33,371 nt of DNA from an uncultured Lachnospiraceae bacterium (lineage in GTDB: Bacteria; Bacillota; Clostridia; Lachnospirales; Lachnospiraceae): assembly GCA_947624875.1 (NCBI GenBank), contig CANQMA010000018.1, positions 1 through 33,371 of the forward strand. Reading direction: 5' to 3'. Below are positions 16,203 to 23,028 of the stretch, piece by piece. Below the pieces are notes generated by a model. That model was not told the DNA's origin. It saw nothing but the letters and a program-made list of their open reading frames with translations, and searched no databases. Positions within the stretch are counted from its first letter, which is position 1. Every line of letters starts with the position of its first letter. The position numbers were made by a program, and so were the translations under genes.

Positions 16203-17888
16203 ATGCTAAAAAATTTACATGTGAAAAATATGGCGTTGATTGAGGAGATTGACGTTGATTTTGAAAACGGGCTGATTGTATTTACGGGAGAAACCGGCGC
16301 CGGAAAATCCCTGCTTCTGGGTTCCGTCAATATTGCTTTGGGGCAGAAAGCTTCGAAAGAACTGATTCGCCAGGGGACAAATTATTCTCTGGTGGAAATG
16401 ACGTTTCAAATCGGAAGCCGGGAGACAGAGTATATCAAGTCCTTTGAGATTGATATGGAAGATGACTATGTGACTGTGACAAGAAAAATATCGGAGGGGC
16501 GCAGCATATGCAAAATTAATGGTGAAACCGTAAATTTATCCACACTCAAAGCGGTAATGTCCGTTTTAGTGGATATTCATGGACAGCATGAACATCAGTC
16601 CCTTTTATATGAAAAGAAACATTTGGAAATTTTGGATCAATTTGCATGGAATGAAGAAAGCGCATTGCAGAAACAACTAAAACAAACCTATGCGCAGTAT
16701 AAAGAATTAAACAACCGATTGGCAAAATTGGATATCGATGAGGCAGAACGCGCCAGAGAAATTGAATTCGCCCAGTTTGAAGTTTCTGAAATTGCTTCGG
16801 CAAACTTGGAAAAAGGAGAAGATGAAAAATTGGAGCAGCAGCTGAAACTTGTTTCCAACAGTCAGGAGATTCTCTCGGCGATTTCATCCGTCTACCAATT
16901 TCTGGGTTACGATCAGGATTCCGGCGCCGGAGCGCAGATTGGCCGCGCCATCTTGGAACTGGACAGGGTTTCTGATTACGATTCTTCCGTAAAAGCGATG
17001 CAGGATTCTCTTTATGAAATTGATGAACTCTGCAGAGACGTTGTCTCCGAGATTGAAACCTATCATCGAAATATGGAATTCGATCCAGAGACTGCGCGCA
17101 GCGTGGAAGAACGGTTTGATATCATCAGCCATTTAAAATTAAAATATGGAAAAAGTATCGAAGAAATTCTTCAATATGCAAAAGAAAAACAAGCATATTT
17201 GGACCGGTTGATTCATCTTCAGGATGAATTAGACCTTCTGCATTCTGAGATTCATTCCTGCTATGAAAAAATGGAAGAACTCTGCGCAAAAATTTCTGAA
17301 ATTCGAAAAAATGCTGCAAAAAGACTAGAAGAACAAATCGTGACTGCGCTGGAGGAATTAAACTTCCTTTCCGTTGATTTTCGTATTGTTATTACGAGAA
17401 AGGAAGAAATTTCAGAAAATGGATACGACCATGTCGCCTTTATGATTTCAACCAATCCCGGAGAACCGTTGATGCCGCTTGCAAAAATTGCTTCCGGCGG
17501 CGAGTTGTCCAGAATCATGCTGGCAATCAAATCAATTTTGGCTTCGGAAGACGATGTGGACACCTTGATTTTCGATGAAATCGATACCGGCATTAGCGGC
17601 AGAACAGCGCAGAAAGTTGCTGAAAAATTGGCAAAAATTAGTAAAAACCATCAGATTATCTGCGTTTCCCATTTATCACAGATTGCAGCGATGGCAGATC
17701 ATCATTATTTAATAGAAAAACATTTGGAAAACGACAGAACAATCACAATGCTCCGCGAGCTGGAGCGCGACGCATCCATCCGTGAAATTGTCCGAATTAA
17801 CGGTGGAACGGAAATAACGAGCGCATCATTAATTCAGGCAGAAGAAATGAAAGATATGGCAACGCAAGTAAAAAGTAACTTGAGTTGA
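16203..17888 (+). CDS. recN: DNA repair protein RecN
   Basis: RecN is an SMC-like ATPase recruited early to DNA double-strand breaks. The 561-residue protein has Walker A GETGAGKS (29-36), two coiled-coil arms (about 140-220 and 290-385) around a hinge region, and the C-terminal ABC signature SGGELSRIMLAIK, Walker B TLIFDEIDTGISG and the VSHLSQIA switch. ATG 16203 follows AAGGAGG; an in-frame TTG at 16176 is rejected. recN ends the operon: a hairpin with a T-run follows just before spoIVB. Confidence 0.96.
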   Translation: MLKNLHVKNMALIEEIDVDFENGLIVFTGETGAGKSLLLGSVNIALGQKASKELIRQGTNYSLVEMTFQIGSRETEYIKSFEIDMEDDYVTVTRKISEGRSICKINGETVNLSTLKAVMSVLVDIHGQHEHQSLLYEKKHLEILDQFAWNEESALQKQLKQTYAQYKELNNRLAKLDIDEAERAREIEFAQFEVSEIASANLEKGEDEKLEQQLKLVSNSQEILSAISSVYQFLGYDQDSGAGAQIGRAILELDRVSDYDSSVKAMQDSLYEIDELCRDVVSEIETYHRNMEFDPETARSVEERFDIISHLKLKYGKSIEEILQYAKEKQAYLDRLIHLQDELDLLHSEIHSCYEKMEELCAKISEIRKNAAKRLEEQIVTALEELNFLSVDFRIVITRKEEISENGYDHVAFMISTNPGEPLMPLAKIASGGELSRIMLAIKSILASEDDVDTLIFDEIDTGISGRTAQKVAEKLAKISKNHQIICVSHLSQIAAMADHHYLIEKHLENDRTITMLRELERDASIREIVRINGGTEITSASLIQAEEMKDMATQVKSNLS

Positions 17889-17911
17889 ACGTAAGAAATC
17901 TTCGCATATTA
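17881..17911 (+). promoter_or_regulatory. Possible sigma-G/F-type promoter for spoIVB
   Basis: CATATTA (17905-17911) fits the forespore -10 consensus CATNNTA exactly. TGAGTT (17881-17886), 18 bp upstream, matches the -35 TGAATA in four of six. In Bacillus spoIVB is expressed in the forespore. The start would fall near 17918, after the first arm of the terminator stem. Confidence 0.4.
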
Positions 17912-17960
17912 AAAGAGAAGGGTTTTCAGCCTTGACTTTGAAATATGCGGAGGTTTTTTT
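17900..17960 (+). terminator. recN terminator that also contains the spoIVB ribosome site
   Basis: CTTCGCATATT (17900-17910) pairs with AATATGCGGAG (17942-17952) in 11 pairs including one G-T; the 31-nt loop can fold further (AAGG with CCTT). T7 (17954-17960) follows and runs directly into ATG 17961. CGGAGG (17948-17953) is both the 3' arm and the only ribosome site of spoIVB. Confidence 0.75.
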
Positions 17961-19016
17961 ATGAACGCTGGAATAAAAAGAAAACTGATTCTAAAATATA
18001 CGCTGCTTGGCCTGCTTGTGGTAGCCATTGTTTCCTTTATTCTATATGGAAAAGATAACTTTGATACTTTGGCAGTAGACAATTCCATCAAAGAAAAATA
18101 CGTTTATCCGGTCGGTCTTCCCTCTGGAATTTATTTAAAAACAAACGGCGTTATGGTAATCGACAGCGTTGAATTTGAAAACAGGGCGGGGGAAATGGTA
18201 AACCCGTCAGAAGGAAAGATTAAACCCGGCGATTATATCACCAAATTTAATGATATTGCCGTAGGAAACAAATCTCAGCTGCAGTATCTGATTCAAAAAA
18301 ATGAGGAAAAAGAAATTCAATTAACGATTGCAAGTCATAACCAGACGAAAGTGGAAAAGGTGCGCCCGCAAAAAAATAAGGATGGAGAATATAATCTGGG
18401 AATCTGGATTCGTGACGATATGCAGAGTATCGGTACCATCAGTTTTCTGACCGAAGACAATCACTTTTTTTCTCTCGGGCATGGAATCTGTGATGTCGAT
18501 ACCGGCCGTCTGCTTTCTTCTAATGAAGGATTACTGTATCAGGCAAATGTCTGGGGAGTCAAAAAGGGAAAAGCAGGGATTCCGGGTGGACTCTGCGGTT
18601 CGATTGATTACCAGGACTCCAACAAAATAGGGCGAATCACAAAAAATACCAATAATGGAATCTGGGGAATTGTCGACGCCCCGTCTGTTTTGAGAATGAA
18701 AACGGAAAAAGTTGAAATTGCTCATGCCGATGAAGTGAAAAGCGGGGAAGCGGAAATTAAATTCATATATGACGGAAAAGCGCAGTATTATAAGATAGAG
18801 ATTATTCAGATTGAATACGCCTCTTCTGAGAAAAATATGGTAATCAAAATCAAGGATTCAGAATTGATTCAGAAAACAGGTGGAATCGTGCAGGGAATGA
18901 GTGGCTGCCCGATTCTGCAGAATCATAAAATCGTTGGAATCTTAACGCATGTGATGGTCAATAATCCGCAATATGGATACGGAATTTTATTTGATAAAAT
19001 TTATGAGGATTTATAG
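17961..19016 (+). CDS. spoIVB: SpoIVB serine peptidase (stage IV sporulation, S55)
   Basis: SpoIVB is a forespore-secreted serine peptidase that cleaves SpoIVFA and so starts sigma-K activation in the mother cell. The 351-residue product has a signal anchor (about 12-29), a PDZ domain (about 60-127, with KIKPGDYITKFND), and an S55 catalytic domain: H174 in FSLGHGICD, S314 in GGIVQGMSGCP, and D299 placed 15 residues before the Ser, the spacing I recall for the Bacillus enzyme. It is shorter than Bacillus SpoIVB (about 425) mainly at the N-terminus. The ATG immediately follows T7, and the ribosome site lies inside the recN terminator stem. Confidence 0.95.
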   Translation: MNAGIKRKLILKYTLLGLLVVAIVSFILYGKDNFDTLAVDNSIKEKYVYPVGLPSGIYLKTNGVMVIDSVEFENRAGEMVNPSEGKIKPGDYITKFNDIAVGNKSQLQYLIQKNEEKEIQLTIASHNQTKVEKVRPQKNKDGEYNLGIWIRDDMQSIGTISFLTEDNHFFSLGHGICDVDTGRLLSSNEGLLYQANVWGVKKGKAGIPGGLCGSIDYQDSNKIGRITKNTNNGIWGIVDAPSVLRMKTEKVEIAHADEVKSGEAEIKFIYDGKAQYYKIEIIQIEYASSEKNMVIKIKDSELIQKTGGIVQGMSGCPILQNHKIVGILTHVMVNNPQYGYGILFDKIYEDL

Positions 19017-19028
19017 GAAAATTTGTAG

Positions 19029-19049
19029 TATAATATACTCGTTAGTATA
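19029..19049 (+). promoter_or_regulatory. Possible -10 with overlapping inverted repeat before the SseB-FHA gene
   Basis: TATAAT at 19029-19034 has no good -35 at the right distance. TATACT (19034-19039) and AGTATA (19044-19049) form a small inverted repeat directly after it, which could be an operator or chance in AT-rich DNA. Confidence 0.3.
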
Positions 19050-19068
19050 GTTTTGTTGGAGGTTGATG

Positions 19069-19812
19069 ATGGCTAAAAAAAATTCTGAACTTATTAAAGA
19101 AATCGAGGAGCTTATTAAAAAGTACAATAAAAAGCCTGAAAAAAACATTCGAAAAAGAGATATTGTCGAATTGTTTCAGGATACTGTAATTATTATTCCG
19201 TGCCGAACGGACTTCTCCGATACGCAGGCATACGAGGAGTGTATTGAAGGAGTGCAGCTGAAACCGGACATTGTGAAAGACGAAAAAAATGTACGAATGC
19301 TTCCTGTCTTTACGTCTTATGAACAGGTTCCCGTGGAGTATATGGAAAAATTTTCTCTGGTTCGAATTGAGGCGGCTTATGCCTATTCCTTTATGAATGA
19401 ATCGGAATATCTGCATGGGCTCGTGATCAATCCGTTTTCTGCTGCAAATATGGAACTTCGAAAAAAGAAGACGGCGGTCAGAAACGCTACAAAAAATTAT
19501 GTGAAGCAGATTTCGCAGGAACAAAAGAAGGACGCAATTATCATACATAATAATCAAAAATATACAATTGACAAATCACCGTTTACCATTGGCAGGACGG
19601 GAACTGATCTTGTGATTTCACAGACTTATGTTTCAAAAGTTCATGCCGTTATATCCTATAAAGACGGAAAATACCGTCTGGCGGACTATGAATCTACCAA
19701 TGGTACAAAATTAAATGGAAAAGAATTAACACCAAAAGTTTATTATGAATTGCGCGATGGGGCGGAGATTCAAATCTCTGACAAAGATATTTTAACGTTT
19801 TATTTCGATTAA
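19069..19812 (+). CDS. SseB-like plus FHA domain protein
   Basis: The 247-residue protein joins two domains. Residues about 1-135 resemble the SseB N-terminal domain (PF07179-like): LPVFTSYEQVP, then LVINPFSAANMEL. Residues about 155-247 are a forkhead-associated domain, a phosphothreonine-binding fold, with IGR (174-176), VSKVHAVISY (188-197, Ser189 and His192 at the conserved sites), and ESTNGTKLNG (208-217). No signal or membrane helix is visible, so it should be cytoplasmic. ATG 19069 follows TGGAGG (19057-19062) with a six-base gap; ATG 19066 and TTG 19063 are too close. It lies between spoIVB and spo0A, which are adjacent in Bacillus, so a role tied to Ser/Thr kinase signalling in sporulation is possible but is inference only. 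Confidence 0.85.
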   Translation: MAKKNSELIKEIEELIKKYNKKPEKNIRKRDIVELFQDTVIIIPCRTDFSDTQAYEECIEGVQLKPDIVKDEKNVRMLPVFTSYEQVPVEYMEKFSLVRIEAAYAYSFMNESEYLHGLVINPFSAANMELRKKKTAVRNATKNYVKQISQEQKKDAIIIHNNQKYTIDKSPFTIGRTGTDLVISQTYVSKVHAVISYKDGKYRLADYESTNGTKLNGKELTPKVYYELRDGAEIQISDKDILTFYFD

Positions 19813-19824
19813 CCTTCTGCCAAA

Positions 19825-19831
19825 TGTCGAA
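19825..19831 (+). promoter_or_regulatory. Spo0A box (0A box)
   Basis: TGTCGAA matches the Spo0A-binding core exactly. It lies about 70 bp upstream of the predicted spo0A transcription start, as expected for autoregulation known in Bacillus. Confidence 0.55.
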
Positions 19832-19859
19832 TTTTCGGTTTTTATGCGATTTTTTTAAG

Positions 19860-19888
19860 TTGAAACTCATTTCATAACAAATTATAAT
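19860..19888 (+). promoter_or_regulatory. Sigma-A promoter of spo0A
   Basis: TTGAAA (19860-19865), a 17-bp spacer and a perfect TATAAT (19883-19888). Transcription would start near 19895, leaving a leader of about 48 nt. No clear sigma-H promoter was seen. Confidence 0.8.
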
Positions 19889-19894
19889 CAACTA

Positions 19895-19901
19895 TGTCAA
19901 A
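19895..19901 (+). promoter_or_regulatory. Second, variant Spo0A box at the spo0A start site
   Basis: TGTCAAA differs from the TGTCGAA core by one base and falls on the predicted transcription start of the sigma-A promoter. Binding there would block the vegetative promoter. Confidence 0.4.
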
Positions 19902-19942
19902 TAAAAAAAAGCAGTACTGTAATTTGATATTTAGGAGGAAAA

Positions 19943-20740
19943 ATGAATAAAATAAGTGTTGCAGTTGTGGACGATAATGAAAAAATTATTGATACAATTT
20001 GTAGTACGTTAGAAAAGGATGATGAAATCACCGTGACCTGCAAGGCAAAAAATGGGGAAGAGGCTTATGATGTAATCAAAAAGAACCGTCCTGATGTTGT
20101 AATTCTTGATTTAATCATGCCAAAGATGGATGGGCTGTCTTTGATGGACAAGATTACAAAAGACGGAGCCATGATCAAACCTCCATTTTTTATCATTACT
20201 TCAGCAATCAGTAATGAGAAAGTAATCCAGGATGCCTTCGGCTATGGCGCGGGCTATTATTTGTTAAAACCGTTTGAAACCGATATGATTGCGGACAGAG
20301 TCAAAGGGGTTCGCAGTTACAAGAAAAATCTTCCGGGAAATAAGAAAATTGTCGGGGCAAATGAGGACCGGAAGCAGTTTATGGAACGCAATATTGAGAG
20401 TGATGTGACGAACATTATTCATGATGTCGGCGTTCCTGCGCATATTAAAGGATATCAATATTTGAGAGAAGCAATCATTATGTGTGTGAACGACAGTGAA
20501 ATGCTCAATTCCATTACAAAAATATTGTATCCCGGTATTGCAAAGAAATTTCAGACGACGCCCAGCCGTGTAGAACGCGCAATCCGACACGCAATCGAAG
20601 TCGCATGGAACCGTGGTAAAATGGAAACCATCGATGATTTGTTCGGCTACACGATCAACGTTGAAAAAGGGAAACCTACAAATTCTGAATTTATTGCGCT
20701 GATTTCGGATAAAATAAGATTAGAATATAAGTGCAGATAA
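19943..20740 (+). CDS. spo0A: Sporulation master regulator Spo0A
   Basis: Spo0A is the response regulator that, once phosphorylated, starts sporulation. The 265-residue product has a receiver domain (about 1-125) with acidic pocket D10/D11, phosphoacceptor D56 in [14 protein letters not shown]86 and K109 (LLKP). The C-terminal DNA-binding domain shows [44 protein letters not shown] and WNRGK in order, all diagnostic of Spo0A. AGGAGGAAAA precedes the ATG. The gene has its own promoter and two candidate 0A boxes upstream. Confidence 0.98.
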   Translation: MNKISVAVVDDNEKIIDTICSTLEKDDEITVTCKAKNGEEAYDVIKKNRPDVVILDLIMPKMDGLSLMDKITKDGAMIKPPFFIITSAISNEKVIQDAFGYGAGYYLLKPFETDMIADRVKGVRSYKKNLPGNKKIVGANEDRKQFMERNIESDVTNIIHDVGVPAHIKGYQYLREAIIMCVNDSEMLNSITKILYPGIAKKFQTTPSRVERAIRHAIEVAWNRGKMETIDDLFGYTINVEKGKPTNSEFIALISDKIRLEYKCR

Positions 20741-20758
20741 AAACAATTTTCATAAATT

Positions 20759-20787
20759 TTGACTACCATTTTTTGGAATAATTTAGT
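20759..20787 (+). promoter_or_regulatory. Possible sigma-A promoter of glgA
   Basis: TTGACT (20759-20764) is a good -35; the hexamer 17 bp later is TTTAGT (20782-20787), a weak -10. The surrounding sequence is AT-rich. Confidence 0.4.
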
Positions 20788-20831
20788 ACTATATACATAA
20801 GAGAAATAACCTTACTAAGGGAGGAAGCAAT

Positions 20832-22274
20832 ATGAGAAAAATATTATTCGCAGCATCGGAATGTGTACCGTTTATTAAAACAGGAGGACTGGCAGACGTG
20901 GTCGGCTCTCTCCCAAAGTGTTTTAATCAAGAGGAATATGATGTGAGAGTTATCATTCCGAAATATATGTGTATGGATGAAAAATGGAAAAATCAAATGA
21001 AGTATGTCAATCACTTTTATATGGACCTGTGCTGGAGACGGCAGTATGTTGGCATTCTTGAAATGGAGTATGAAGGCGTAAAATTCTATTTTATAGACAA
21101 TGAATATTATTTTTCAGGACCAAAACCATATAGTGATATCCGATATGATCTTGAAAAATTTGCTTTTTTCTCCCGGGCAGTATTATCCGCCCTTCCGATC
21201 ATTGATTTTAGACCGGATATCATTCACTGTCATGATTGGCAGACCGGCCTGATTCCGGTTTATTTAAAAGACAGCTTCGGATGGGGTGAATTCTATCAGG
21301 GAATCAAATCCATCATGACCATCCATAACCTGAAATTCCAGGGCGTGTGGGATGTGGATACGATTAAAGATATTGCGGGACTTTCCGACTACTATTTCAC
21401 GGATGATAAGTTGAAAGATTATGATGATGGAAATTATCTGAAAGGCGGTCTGGTATATGCAGATTTAATTACGACTGTCAGTGATACTTATGCGGAAGAA
21501 ATCAAAACGCCTTTCTATGGCGAGGGACTGGATGGCCTGATGCGCGCAAGATCAGGACAGCTTCGCGGTATTGTCAATGGAATTGACTATGAAGAGTATA
21601 ATCCTGCGACAGATACGTTTATCGATTATCATTTCTCAAAGGACAATTTTAGAAAAGAAAAAGTGAAAAATAAAGTTGCCTTACAAAAAGAACTGGGATT
21701 AGAAGTAGATCCAAAGAAAATGATGATTGGTCTTGTCAGCAGACTGACTGATCAGAAAGGGTTAGATCTGATTGCGTGCGTCATGGACGAATTGTGTCAG
21801 GATGCCGTTCAGTTTGTGATTTTAGGTACCGGTGAAGAACGGTATGAAAATATGTTCCGGCATTTTGACTGGAAATATGGAAACTCCGTATCAGCCAATA
21901 TTTATTATTCTGAAAAACTATCGCATAAAATCTACGCTTCCTGTGATGCATTTCTCATGCCGTCACTGTTTGAGCCGTGCGGACTGAGCCAGTTGATGAG
22001 CCTGCGCTACGGAACCCTGCCAATCGTCCGTGAAACCGGAGGATTAAAGGATACCGTAGAGCCATACAATGAATATGAAAATAAAGGTACCGGCTTTTCA
22101 TTCAGCAATTATAATGCGCATGAAATGATGGGAACGGTCAGATATGCAGAGCGTATCTATTATGATAAAAAAAGAGATTGGAATAAAATGGTGGAAAGAG
22201 CCATGTCAGTGGATTTCTCATGGAAGATATCTGCTGAAAAATACGAGCAGTTGTATAAAGAACTGATTGGATAG
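20832..22274 (+). CDS. glgA: Glycogen synthase (ADP-glucose type, GT5)
   Basis: GlgA extends alpha-1,4-glucan chains from ADP-glucose. The 480-residue protein has the GT5 N-terminal ADP-glucose motif KTGGLADVVGSLP (16-28), HCHDWQTGLIPVYLK, TIHNLKFQG, and the C-terminal GLVSRLTDQKGLDLI and MPSLFEPCGLSQLMSLRYGT with RETGGLKDTV read in parts. Length is typical. GGGAGGAAG before the ATG is a strong ribosome site. The other glg genes are not next to it, so it is a lone glycogen gene here. A hairpin terminator follows. Confidence 0.96.
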   Translation: MRKILFAASECVPFIKTGGLADVVGSLPKCFNQEEYDVRVIIPKYMCMDEKWKNQMKYVNHFYMDLCWRRQYVGILEMEYEGVKFYFIDNEYYFSGPKPYSDIRYDLEKFAFFSRAVLSALPIIDFRPDIIHCHDWQTGLIPVYLKDSFGWGEFYQGIKSIMTIHNLKFQGVWDVDTIKDIAGLSDYYFTDDKLKDYDDGNYLKGGLVYADLITTVSDTYAEEIKTPFYGEGLDGLMRARSGQLRGIVNGIDYEEYNPATDTFIDYHFSKDNFRKEKVKNKVALQKELGLEVDPKKMMIGLVSRLTDQKGLDLIACVMDELCQDAVQFVILGTGEERYENMFRHFDWKYGNSVSANIYYSEKLSHKIYASCDAFLMPSLFEPCGLSQLMSLRYGTLPIVRETGGLKDTVEPYNEYENKGTGFSFSNYNAHEMMGTVRYAERIYYDKKRDWNKMVERAMSVDFSWKISAEKYEQLYKELIG

Positions 22275-22301
22275 AAGCGATTAAAACAAATTTAAGCAAA
22301 G

Positions 22302-22352
22302 AAAGCTGTGAATTTCTGTTAAATATCAATGACAGAAAAACACAGCTTTTTT
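22302..22352 (+). terminator. glgA terminator
   Basis: AAAGCTGTG (22302-22310) pairs with CACAGCTTT (22341-22349), with an inner TTTCTGT/ACAGAAA stem, then a T-run (TTTTTT to 22352). It separates glgA from the repeat array. Confidence 0.88.
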
Positions 22353-22382
22353 ATTGTACTAAAACATAACAAAAATTCATCC

Positions 22383-22920
22383 TTTAGCCCAAACGGATAT
22401 GTAAATTTGCCCGCCAACTCATGGATTTTGCAAGCTTTTACATGTAAAATCCAACTTTTAGCCCAAATAGATATGTAATTTCGCCCGCCAATTCATGGGT
22501 TTTGCAAGATTTTACATGTAAAATTCAACTTTTAGCCCAAATAGATATGTAATTTCGCCCGCCAATTCATGAATTACGCAAGCTTTTACATGTAAAATCC
22601 AACTTTTAGCCCAAATAGATATGTAATTTCGTCCAGCAACTCATGGATTTTGCAAGATTTTACATGTAAAATCCAACTTTTAGCTCAAACGGATATGTAA
22701 ATTTGCCTGTCAATTCATGGATTTTGCAAGCTTTTACATGTAAAATCCAACTTTTAGCCCAAATAGATATGTAATTTTGCCCGGCAATTCATGAATTTTG
22801 CAAGATTTTACATGTAAAATCCAACTTTTAGCCCAAATAGATATGTAATTTCGTCCAGCAACTCATGGATTTTGCAAGATTTTACATGTAAAATTCAACT
22901 TTAAGCCCAAATAGATATGT
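22383..22920. repeat. Tandem array of seven 74-bp units plus a partial eighth, each with a palindrome
   Basis: Units start at 22383, 22457, 22531, 22605, 22679, 22753, 22827 and 22901 (the last is about 20 bp long). The period is exactly 74 bp with no indels, and each unit begins TTTAGCYCAAA. Position 54-67 of every full unit is the perfect palindrome TTTTACATGTAAAA. GGATTTT and AAAATCC flank it in several units and could form a wider hairpin. Differences are point changes only; units 4 and 7 are almost identical, and units 1 and 5 share the ACGG...AAATTTG variant, which points to block duplication. 74 is not a multiple of three and no long frame runs through, so it is non-coding. There are no variable spacers, so it is not CRISPR. 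It fills most of the gene-free stretch 22275-23028. Confidence 0.97.
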
Positions 22921-22957
22921 ATATGCGAAAAAAGTCGTTGCAGAATAATGAAAATAA

Positions 22958-23018
22958 AAAAGAACATTCTCAAAAACAGACATGATATCAGGAATCTTGT
23001 TTGAGAGAATGTTCTTTT
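22958..23018 (-). terminator. rqcH terminator
   Basis: AAAAGAACATTCTC (22958-22971) pairs perfectly with GAGAATGTTCTTTT (23005-23018). On the minus strand a T-rich tail follows the stem (TTTTTTATTTT), so it mainly ends rqcH; it also shields the array from the minus side. Confidence 0.85.
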
Positions 23019-23028
23019 GATACAAAAG

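Noticed and set aside
22383-22920. CRISPR array
   Set aside because: The full 74-bp unit is repeated, including what would be spacers; there are no unique spacers and no cas genes nearby.
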